In this document: positions 34,719 through 42,355 of the stretch, piece after piece
How the letters are laid out: the number at the start of each line of letters is the position of its first letter
How positions within the stretch are numbered: the first letter of the stretch is position 1
Assembly: GCA_013360695.1 (NCBI GenBank)
Contig: JABWBC010000002.1
Coordinates: 1 to 64,000, forward strand
DNA: 64,000 nt
Source: Phycisphaerales bacterium
GTDB lineage: Bacteria > Planctomycetota > Phycisphaerae > Phycisphaerales > UBA1924
Reading direction: 5' to 3'
The notes under the pieces: generated by a model
Databases searched by the model: none
Told to the model about the DNA's origin: nothing
Seen by the model: the letters and a program-made list of their open reading frames with translations, nothing else
Program-made: the position numbers and the translations under genes

Positions 34719-34872
34719 GGGCTACTCCAAGGCGGCGATACAACCTGGCCGCGAATCGTGCTCCCGAAAGGCGTCGTCAGGTCGAGCGACCGGACACGCA
34801 ATCCGCGGAAAGAAGCCAAATGGCGCACGGCGTATGTCGGATTCGGCCCGCGGCCGGTATCATGGAACGGCC

Positions 34873-35448
34873 GTGAACACCAGAGATTTGACCGTCATCC
34901 TGAGGCGCGTCGAAGCGGGAGAGGTCGCCGCGGCACCCTTGCTGCTTGAGGCGATCTATGACGAGCTCCGCAGCCTGGCAAGAGCCCAGATGAACGCCGA
35001 ACGACCGGGGCACACTCTCGATGCGACGGCGCTGGTTCATGAGGCGTATCTCAGACTGGTGCGACAGACCGACGCGGGCTGGAAGGATCGGGCTCATTTC
35101 CTCTCGGCGGCCGCGGTCGCCATGCGCCGGATCTTGATCGATCACGCACGGGCGCGGCTCCGCGACAAGCGCGGCGGCGGCGCGGCGCGAGCCGCTCTGG
35201 ATCCGGATCGGCTGGCGAAGGGCACCGAGCTCGATGATGTGGAGCTTGTTTCACTGGGTGAAGCGCTGGACGAACTCGAAGTGTGCGATCCTCTGGGGGC
35301 GAGGATTGTGGCGATGCGCTACTTCGCGGACATGGAGATCGAGCAGATCGCGGCGGTCGAGGGGATCGCGGACCGAACCGTGCGCCGTCGCTGGAACCTC
35401 GCGCGGGCCCGCCTCTTTCAACGCCTGACCGGAGGCCCGCTCCAATGA
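34873..35448 (+). CDS. ECF-type RNA polymerase sigma factor
   Basis: A 191-residue sigma factor of the same type as the other three: LLEAIYDELRSLARAQM, HTLDATALVHEAYLRLV, HFLSAAAVAMRRILIDHARARLRDKRGG, then region 4 IVAMRYFADMEIEQIAAVEGIADRTVRRRWNLARARLF. The HTH sequence TVRRRWNLAR differs from the TVARDW of its neighbours, so it may read a different promoter. I chose the GTG at VNTRDLTVILRR; the upstream part of the track ORF runs through the divergent gene's start. The stop overlaps the kinase start (ATGA). Confidence 0.87.
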   Translation: MNTRDLTVILRRVEAGEVAAAPLLLEAIYDELRSLARAQMNAERPGHTLDATALVHEAYLRLVRQTDAGWKDRAHFLSAAAVAMRRILIDHARARLRDKRGGGAARAALDPDRLAKGTELDDVELVSLGEALDELEVCDPLGARIVAMRYFADMEIEQIAAVEGIADRTVRRRWNLARARLFQRLTGGPLQ

Positions 35449-38405
35449 ATCTCCGGCCGGACAGTTCCGCGTGGAATGACCGCGTTGCGGACGCGCTCGA
35501 CGAGGTGCTGGCGGCGCCGGCGGAGGCTCGCGATGCGGCGCTCGATCGAGTCGCGGCGGGTGACGTGCGACTTCGGGATGAGGTCCGCGGACTTCTGGCT
35601 ACGTACGAGAGATCGGGCAAGTTCCTGGAGCCTCAACGCGACCTGGTGGGCGTGGCGTTCGGCTCCTCGCGGATCGTCGAGCGGCTGGGTCAGGGCGGCA
35701 TGGGCGTGGTGTATCGCGCGATCGACGAACGCCTCGCACGCGACGTCGCGGTCAAGGTGCTCACCGGCGCATGGAGCGAGAGCCCCGAGCGTCGCGCTCG
35801 CCTGGAACGAGAAGCCCGTGCCCTGGCGGCGCTCAACCACCGTCGCATCGCGGCGGTGTATGGCCTGGAAGAGTCCGTGCCTCTCTCGGGACGGCGCACG
35901 CATCTCGGGCTTCTGATGGAGTTCGTGCCGGGCAAGACGCTGGACCGGCTGCGTCTGCCGATCGAATGGCATGAAGCGGTGCGCATCGCCGCGCAGATCG
36001 CCGAGGGGCTGGAAGCCTCGCACGCACGCGGCATCGTCCATCGAGACCTCAAACCCTCCAACATCTCGCTCACGCCCGAGGGCGACGTAAAGCTCCTTGA
36101 CTTTGGGCTTGCAAAGGCATGGCTGGACGCGCCTTCGCACGAACTGGGCTCGCGCGCCGCGCCGCTCACGCCGATTCCCACGCCGTCTCCAACCCCTGCG
36201 CCCCGATCGCTCGTGCTCACGCAGGAAGGGACGCTGCTCGGAACGCCGGCCTACATGAGCCCGGAGCAGGCGGCGGGCAAACCCGCGGATCGGCGTGCCG
36301 ACATGTGGGCGCTGGGCTGCATTCTCGCGGAGTTGATCACGGGCGAGCGCCTGTTTCAGCGCGGCGATTCGCGCGAGACTCTGGAGGCCGTCCGGCGCCA
36401 GGAGCCCAACCTTGAAGCGTTGGCCGTGGCCGCCCCCGCGCCAATCGTTGAGATCGTGCGGCGCTGCCTTCGGAAAGACCCCGACCTTCGCCTGCGCGAC
36501 GCGGGAGATCTCCGCGTGCGCCTCGAGGAAATCCTGGCAACTCCTCCCGACGCGGTGGAGCGCGGCCTTTCGCGCCGGCGGGCGATCACGATCGGAGGCG
36601 CGGCGTTGGGGCTGGTAGGGCTCGGCGGCGCGTGGCTTGGCAAGCGATTCGCTTCGCCCGCGCCCGTGTCACCCATCCGGTTCACGTTCGATGCCTCGGA
36701 GATGCTCCCCACCCGGTGGGATTTGGGCGCGTCATTCGCCGTGTCGCCCGACGGAAAGTCCATCGTGTACGCCGGCTTTCGCGGTGCGGAAACACAGAAC
36801 TTGCACGTTCGCCGCCTCGACGATGCAGCGCCCAGACACCTCGTTGATGCCGGCCCGGCCCGCACACCCTGCTTCTCGCCCGACGGCACATGGATCGCGT
36901 ACTCGGACTCGGTCACCGGTCAACTCCGGCGCATCCGCCCCGACACCGGCGATCGCGCCGAGTGGGGCGGAATCGCGTGCGACGCCGGCGGCATTGCGTG
37001 GACTTCGCTGGGGCGTCTCGTATTCAGTTTGCGCCGCACGCTCTGGGCCGTGGGCGTTGAGGACAACGCATCGAGCGCGTCGCAGGTCACGAAGCTCGAT
37101 ACAACTCGCGGCGACCTCGAGCACGCGCAGGCGTGCCAGGTCCCGGGGCGCGGCGCGATCGTGTTCAGCGTTGAACGTCGCCGCGGCGAAGCACGCACAT
37201 GCGGACTCGCGAGCCTTGATCTCGGCACGCCAGCGTCGGGCGGCGAGATCATCCTGGAGAACGCGAGCTCGCCGCAGTTTCTTTCGGCAGACATCCTGCT
37301 GTTCTCGCGCGGCGAGTGGATCATGGCGGTGCGATTCGACCCGACACACCTCCGCGTTGTCGGCAATCCCGTACGTGTCGTCGGCCCGCTCCCGCCTCTC
37401 GCCGATCGGCTTGCGCCTCCTCGATTCGCGGTCGCGGCCGGTTCACTCGTCCATCTGCCGCAGGCCTCCGCCGCGCTGCCGACATGCCTGGCGTGGGTCG
37501 GAGTTGACGGCTCTTTCTCGCCGATCTTCGAAGGCTCGACTCCGATCTACTCGTTGCGCCTCTCGCCTGATGGTTCCCGGGTCGCCTTCGCAGCAGGTGA
37601 CGGCCCGGCGGGCATATGGGTCCGTGATCTGGCACGGGGAACGCTGACACCCGTTGCGCCCGACGCAGCGCGAGACCACGCCAGCCCGGTGTGGTCACGC
37701 GACGGCACGCGTGTGTTTTTCCGATCCGATGGCGCGGGCACCTCACGCATCGCGTATTGTCGAACGGAGAGCGCAAGCACGCCGGAGACTCTGCTCGAAG
37801 TCTCCGATCGATTCTGGGCATCGCCCGAGGATTTTGTGCCCGACTCGAAGACCGTGCTGATCACGATCAATCCGAGGTCGACGGATCCAAGCGACATCTA
37901 CGCCCTACCGATCGATGCGCCTGAGCAGAAGCATGTTGTGTTCCCGGTCGTTGCCGATCGCGGTTCGGCCAGGGTGAGCCCCGCTGGCGACCTGTTGCTC
38001 TACAGCGAGTTCGACACGGGCGCGACGCCAACCTACTTCAGGCAGAATGACGCGGCCGGGCTGACGGTGTATCTGCAGCCGTGGCCCGGGCTCAACGGGC
38101 GGCATCAGGTTTCGGCGGTGTTCGGCCGCCGACCAACGTGGCGTCGCGACGGACGAGCCGTCTACTACCAGGTTCGCAATCACCTGTACGAAGTCGAAGT
38201 GACCAAGAGCGGCGGGACGATCTCGCTCTCCAAGCCGCGGCTTGCGCTCGCGTCGTTGCCCGAGTCTCCGTTCGACGCCGCACTCGAGCCCGGGCGGTTT
38301 ATCGCGGCGGTGCCGCCCGGACCCCTCGAGCCGGTGACGCGATTCGCGTTCACGCTGGGCTTCGATGTCGTCGTGAAGGAAGCGATGGCGGGTGCGGGGT
38401 CATGA
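35445..38405 (+). CDS. Transmembrane Ser/Thr protein kinase with PD40 beta-propeller sensor
   Basis: A 986-residue kinase whose ATG overlaps the sigma stop by four bases. After the shared helical N-terminus comes a complete kinase domain (about 75-365): GQGGMGVVYRA, VAVKVL, HRDLKPSN (about 198), DFGLAKA and GTPAYMSPEQAAGK. A Pro/Thr-rich insert (TPIPTPSPTPAPR) lies in the activation loop. After a membrane segment (ITIGGAALGLVGLGGAWLG, about 380-400) the C-terminus is a PD40 propeller (VSPDGKSIVYAG, FSPDGTWIAYSD, LSPDGSRVAFAAG, VSPAGDLLLYSE), unlike the TPR type of the other two complete kinases. The propeller probably binds an outside ligand or protein. Confidence 0.88.
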   Translation: MNLRPDSSAWNDRVADALDEVLAAPAEARDAALDRVAAGDVRLRDEVRGLLATYERSGKFLEPQRDLVGVAFGSSRIVERLGQGGMGVVYRAIDERLARDVAVKVLTGAWSESPERRARLEREARALAALNHRRIAAVYGLEESVPLSGRRTHLGLLMEFVPGKTLDRLRLPIEWHEAVRIAAQIAEGLEASHARGIVHRDLKPSNISLTPEGDVKLLDFGLAKAWLDAPSHELGSRAAPLTPIPTPSPTPAPRSLVLTQEGTLLGTPAYMSPEQAAGKPADRRADMWALGCILAELITGERLFQRGDSRETLEAVRRQEPNLEALAVAAPAPIVEIVRRCLRKDPDLRLRDAGDLRVRLEEILATPPDAVERGLSRRRAITIGGAALGLVGLGGAWLGKRFASPAPVSPIRFTFDASEMLPTRWDLGASFAVSPDGKSIVYAGFRGAETQNLHVRRLDDAAPRHLVDAGPARTPCFSPDGTWIAYSDSVTGQLRRIRPDTGDRAEWGGIACDAGGIAWTSLGRLVFSLRRTLWAVGVEDNASSASQVTKLDTTRGDLEHAQACQVPGRGAIVFSVERRRGEARTCGLASLDLGTPASGGEIILENASSPQFLSADILLFSRGEWIMAVRFDPTHLRVVGNPVRVVGPLPPLADRLAPPRFAVAAGSLVHLPQASAALPTCLAWVGVDGSFSPIFEGSTPIYSLRLSPDGSRVAFAAGDGPAGIWVRDLARGTLTPVAPDAARDHASPVWSRDGTRVFFRSDGAGTSRIAYCRTESASTPETLLEVSDRFWASPEDFVPDSKTVLITINPRSTDPSDIYALPIDAPEQKHVVFPVVADRGSARVSPAGDLLLYSEFDTGATPTYFRQNDAAGLTVYLQPWPGLNGRHQVSAVFGRRPTWRRDGRAVYYQVRNHLYEVEVTKSGGTISLSKPRLALASLPESPFDAALEPGRFIAAVPPGPLEPVTRFAFTLGFDVVVKEAMAGAGS

Positions 38406-38482
38406 AGCGCAGCCGCGGTCCGATCGCTCGCCGCTCGCGTCTTGCCTGAGAGCTTGGAACTACGACGGAGCGATCTGCACGA

Positions 38483-38776
38483 ATAGAGCTTGTACCCGCC
38501 GCGCTCCTCGACCAGCCGGCCCGCGTCACGCATCAGGTTCTCGAAGACCCCCTCGCGCACCCAGAGTGTGAAGTATTTGTGCACGGAACTCTTGCCGCCG
38601 TACGCGCGCGGCAAGTCCTTCCACTTCGCGCCGTTGTCGAGGACCCAGAAGATGCCGCGGAGGGTTTGACGCTTGTCCATCGCCGGGCGTCCGCCCTCGG
38701 GAGACACCGGCGCGTCGGGCACCCGTTCCGCCAGGCAATCGAGTTGTTGTTCGCTCAGTCGCATCCCGGTCGACAC
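38483..38776 (-). pseudogene. Truncated IS5-type transposase (N-terminal part)
   Basis: The frame MRLSEQQLDCLAERVP then GRPAMDKRQTLRGIFWVLDN, GAKWKDLPRAYG, and VHKYFTLWVREGVFENL is the N-terminal helical domain of IS5-family transposases. After about 94 residues it runs out of homology; the DDE catalytic core is absent. It ends 78 bases past the kinase stop on the opposite strand. No terminal inverted repeats are visible. The 210-bp repeat copy B begins 28 bases upstream of its start. Confidence 0.8.
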
Positions 38777-38803
38777 CGGTTGCGCGGTTTACGGATAACC
38801 TCT

Positions 38804-39013
38804 ACTGTCTTTGGCTCGAATCGGCCCGCACGCGGAGAGGGCAGCATTCTCCGCATTTGGTGACCTCCTCCGCGCAGCTGCTGGTTTTTCAGTGGTTTGC
38901 GAAGCAGCCTCCACGCCCAAAGGGGCCTGAGTCCCAAATGAGACCCAAGAACCGGCCCTTTGCGCGCCTCCGGTTTTGCAGACGTTGCCGATTTTGAGCT
39001 GTTCTTGACTGGC
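38804..39013. repeat. 210-bp dispersed repeat, copy B
   Basis: Counterpart of 18331-18540. Here the minus-strand frame ends with a stop codon just past the repeat (DSRGYP stop), whereas copy A reads on towards the tRNA. No integrase catalytic block precedes it; only its tail is present. Confidence 0.85.
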
Positions 39014-39240
39014 GGCGCCGGTGTCGCCATTGGTCATTGACCTGTCCGGTCGCGGAGGACGAACGCGATTGCGACTTCTCGCTTTCAATCGCGATTCGTG
39101 GCGGGCCCCCCGCTGCCTCCAGAAGACCTGTTCCGTGCCAGACTGCTGCCTTGACACAAACGTCGCATGCCGTGGTCCAGCTCTGGTCATCCGTACCTGC
39201 TAATGAGCCGGGTTCGTCAACACGCTCCCGCCGAGAACGA

Positions 39241-41535
39241 CTATCTCACGTCATACGCGCAGTCATCGAGGTTTTCGACGAGCCACTCGCCGCCGAACTC
39301 GGGCTCCCAGTAGTAGCGGACGATCTCACCGTCGTCGGAGCGTCCGACGACGTTGAGCGAGTCATCGGCGCCGGCGATGCCGCGGAGCGCCGTGCTGGGA
39401 TCGGTGGCGGTCATGCCGACGGTACTGGAGAGTGACGTGATGCTCCAGTCGGTCATGCCGGGGGCCCACCAGTAGACCTTGACCTCGCCGGTGGATTGAT
39501 CGAAGCCGACGATGTTCAGGCCGTCCCACGAGGAGCGGTAGCTGCTGACGGATGTCGGAGTGAGGCTTGGGCCGCTGAACTGATCGGTGAGATTGCTGAT
39601 TTCCCAGTCACCGCCGAAGGAAGGGACCCACCAGACAACCTGGATGTCTCCGGAGTCATCGACGCCGCCGATATTGATGCCGCCCCAGGAGGTCAGGTAG
39701 ACGGTGAGGCCGCCGACGAAGTTGATGGAGCTGGCGCCGGTGACTTGGCTGAGGTTGTCGGATTGCCAGTAGCCAAGGCCGGGTGCCCACCAGACGGACC
39801 AGATGTCACCATTCGAGTCGATCCCGGCGAGATTGAGGCCCTCCCACGAAGTGTCGTAGGAGATGAGGTTTCCGACGAAGACGGGGACGTCCTCGCTGTT
39901 GGCGGAGAGGTCCTCGAGCGTGACATTGTGATACTCCCACTCTGATGAGCCGGCAGGAAGGGTGTAGCGGACGATGTGGCCCTGGGCGTTGAGGCCGAGG
40001 ATATGGACGTTTCCGGTGTTGTCTTCCATCACCTCGATCTGGCTGACGATGGCGGTTGAGCCGTTGACGAGCTGGGTCAGGCTGGTACCGGACCAAGAGC
40101 CGTCGTCATTTCGGTGGTAGTAGGTCGTGTCGACTCCGGCGCCGACGGCATAGGTGCTTCCATCATCTTCATCGCACCAGGAGACGAGATCGCTGACGGA
40201 GTCTGGGCCGTAGGCGGAGAGGTCGACGTCTCGCCAGTACTTGTCGTCGCCGAGTTCGAAGATCCGCGGGCGCCCGGAGTCGTCGAGGGAGGCGTAGGTG
40301 GCGACGGCGGTTCCGGTGTCGGAGGTGACGCTGGTGGGGATAATGCGGGTAGCGATGCTGAGGTAGGCCTCGGAGTCGTCGGAAGAGCTCGAGATCAACG
40401 TGTTGCCGTCTGCGCCGAGTATGAACGAGGCGGTGGAGACGTTGCTGTCGTCGTCGGAGGTGATGAGGACGAGGCGGCCGGACTGAATGGCCCAGGTGCC
40501 AGAGCGTTCGATCTTGCCGGAGTCGTCGTCGCTGTAGCCGTCGTCGTAGGAGGAGGAGCCGACGAGGGTGAAGGTGCCGTTATCCTTGATGTTGAGGATT
40601 CCGTCTTCGTTACCGCCGCCGCCGGAGTCGTCGAAGTTCTGGCCGGAGTCGTCGTTGTCGTCGAGGGTCCAGCGATAGGAGCCAACGACGTTCAGGCTGG
40701 TGGGAGTGGCGGTGCGGTACATGAGGCCGACGCCGGGGTCGGTGGTTTCCAGGCCGCCGGTGGCAAAGACGATGAAGTTCTTGGCGGCGTTGAGGTACAT
40801 GACGGACTCGGGGTCTTCGGCGAGGGAGACTCTGCCGTCGGTCGTCACGCCGCTGATTGTGACGCTAAAGGCACCGAGATCGTCGTCGCCGGCCAGAGAG
40901 TTGAAGCTCATGGTGCTGCCGGAGACGGCGGTGTTCCCTTCGGCGATAAAGGCCTCGAAGTCGTCGCCGCTGGTGGTCGTGCCGATCCAGAGGAAGTTCC
41001 AAGAGCCGTCGAGGTCGGTGATGGTGGCGCTGGTGGGGCGTTCGACGAAGAGGAAGAACTCTTCGTCCACCGCCCAGTCCTGCACGTATTCGGCGTAGGT
41101 CCAGCCGATCGCGTTGCCGGACGCGGCGAAGAAGCTGGAGGCCGAGGCGTCTTCGGCGGGGCGTGTGGGGTCCATCCAGCCCTTGTCGTTGATGGTCATG
41201 CGCCCGCCGCCGAGACGGGCCAGCGAGATGCCGCTGATGGGGCCGAGAGCGACCGGCGGATTGGGACCGCCGGAGTCAACGAAGGAGGCGGAGGTTTGTC
41301 CCTGATCGTTGACGGAGCCCTCAATGACGTAAGACCATGCGGCGTAGGTATCGGAGTCCGCTGCGGCGAGTCCGACGCCCGCGAAGTTGGCGGAGAGCAG
41401 GGTGCGCGGGTCGAGGGCTTCGAAGAGAGCTCCGGGCGTCGGCAGAAGCTGCCATGCATTTCGGGTTTCATGCCGACCGAGGCACGCGCCCATACTCCGA
41501 CCGCCAAGCTCGCCGATTCTACCGCAACGACTCAT
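39241..41535 (-). CDS. LEPR-XLL surface protein with WW-propeller C-terminus
   Basis: A 764-residue surface protein. ALDPRTLLSANF near residue 40 is a clear LEPR-XLL motif. The middle is rich in Asp, Ser and Gly (DDNDDSGQNFDDSGGGG), suggesting calcium binding, with a lipocalin-like or beta-sandwich region before it (SWNFLWIGTTTSG). Residues about 500-764 are four or five propeller repeats with WW pairs (IWSVWWAPGLGYWQ, IQVVWWVPSFGGDWE, VKVYWWAPGMTDW), homologous to the C-terminus of the lipase protein at 27-32 kb. There is no dockerin. The ATG at MSRCGRIGELGG has AGGAGC upstream. It diverges from the third sigma-kinase pair. Confidence 0.82.
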   Translation of the reverse strand: MSRCGRIGELGGRSMGACLGRHETRNAWQLLPTPGALFEALDPRTLLSANFAGVGLAAADSDTYAAWSYVIEGSVNDQGQTSASFVDSGGPNPPVALGPISGISLARLGGGRMTINDKGWMDPTRPAEDASASSFFAASGNAIGWTYAEYVQDWAVDEEFFLFVERPTSATITDLDGSWNFLWIGTTTSGDDFEAFIAEGNTAVSGSTMSFNSLAGDDDLGAFSVTISGVTTDGRVSLAEDPESVMYLNAAKNFIVFATGGLETTDPGVGLMYRTATPTSLNVVGSYRWTLDDNDDSGQNFDDSGGGGNEDGILNIKDNGTFTLVGSSSYDDGYSDDDSGKIERSGTWAIQSGRLVLITSDDDSNVSTASFILGADGNTLISSSSDDSEAYLSIATRIIPTSVTSDTGTAVATYASLDDSGRPRIFELGDDKYWRDVDLSAYGPDSVSDLVSWCDEDDGSTYAVGAGVDTTYYHRNDDGSWSGTSLTQLVNGSTAIVSQIEVMEDNTGNVHILGLNAQGHIVRYTLPAGSSEWEYHNVTLEDLSANSEDVPVFVGNLISYDTSWEGLNLAGIDSNGDIWSVWWAPGLGYWQSDNLSQVTGASSINFVGGLTVYLTSWGGINIGGVDDSGDIQVVWWVPSFGGDWEISNLTDQFSGPSLTPTSVSSYRSSWDGLNIVGFDQSTGEVKVYWWAPGMTDWSITSLSSTVGMTATDPSTALRGIAGADDSLNVVGRSDDGEIVRYYWEPEFGGEWLVENLDDCAYDVR

Positions 41536-41702
41536 AGACAGAGCTCCTTCCTGCGCCGAGGCATCCCCTTCCATGCGATGGATCGATGCAGCGTATGTCA
41601 AGGTTCGCGGGCGACGCGGCACGTTTTCTTGAGCTTCAGAAGCGTTGGCGAGCGCCCGCTTGGCGGCCTCGTCGCTTCGGCCGATCCGTGCCCGCCCAGT
41701 GG

Positions 41703-41718
41703 GGTCCAAAATTGGACC
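41703..41718. promoter_or_regulatory. Inverted repeat upstream of the third sigma gene
   Basis: GGTCCAA-AA-TTGGACC is a 16-base dyad with seven-base arms, 46 bases before the sigma ATG and 167 bases from the divergent surface-protein start. It resembles GGTTCCAA...TTGGACC in front of the dksA-like promoter. A candidate operator only. Confidence 0.35.
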
Positions 41719-41764
41719 TCAACGGCGGAGTTTGAAGCGGGCTGGTGGCGCCAACAATGTCACC

Positions 41765-42355
41765 ATGCCCGAGTCCTCCGATGGCATTCCAAGCCGCGTC
41801 ACTCAGCTTTTGGCGAGCGCTGGACGGGGCGACCGGTCCGCGACCGAGGAGCTCTTCCCGCTGGTGTATGAAGAACTGCGCGCTATCGCGGAGCGGTTCC
41901 TTGGCAAGGAGCGGCCCGGCCAGACGCTGCAACCGACCGCGCTGGTCCACGAGGCCTTCCTCCGCCTCGTCGGCCCGTCGGATCGGGGCTGGGAGAACCG
42001 GGCCCATTTTTTCGGCGCCGCCTCGCAGGCGATCCGGCGCATCCTGACCGACCGAGCGCGAGGACGGGCCCGATTGAAACGTGGCGGATCGGTGCGGGCA
42101 ATCTCACTCCAAGACGCGGGCGACATCGCCGAGCCCGCGCGGGACGACGAACTGCTGGCGCTCGATGAGGCGCTGACCTCGCTGGCACAGCTTGATCCGC
42201 AAAAGGCGCGGGTCGTGGAGCTGCGGTTCTTCGGCGGACTTTCCGGCGAGGAAACGGCCGAGGCCATGGGCATCTCGGCGAGCACGGTCGCCCGCGACTG
42301 GAAGTTTGCACGGGTGTGGCTGCACGCGAAGATCACGGGTGAGGGCGCGCCATGA
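41765..42355 (+). CDS. ECF-type RNA polymerase sigma factor
   Basis: A 196-residue sigma factor: ELFPLVYEELRAIAERFLG, GQTLQPTALVHEAFLRLVG, HFFGAASQAIRRILTDRARGRARLKRGG, then region 4 VVELRFFGGLSGEETAEAMGISASTVARDWKFARVWLHAKI. It is the closest relative in the window of the sigma at 62 kb, sharing the STVARDW recognition helix. The ATG at MPESSDGIPSRV is preferred over the 40-codon longer track start. Its stop overlaps the kinase ATG (ATGA). Confidence 0.89.
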   Translation: MPESSDGIPSRVTQLLASAGRGDRSATEELFPLVYEELRAIAERFLGKERPGQTLQPTALVHEAFLRLVGPSDRGWENRAHFFGAASQAIRRILTDRARGRARLKRGGSVRAISLQDAGDIAEPARDDELLALDEALTSLAQLDPQKARVVELRFFGGLSGEETAEAMGISASTVARDWKFARVWLHAKITGEGAP

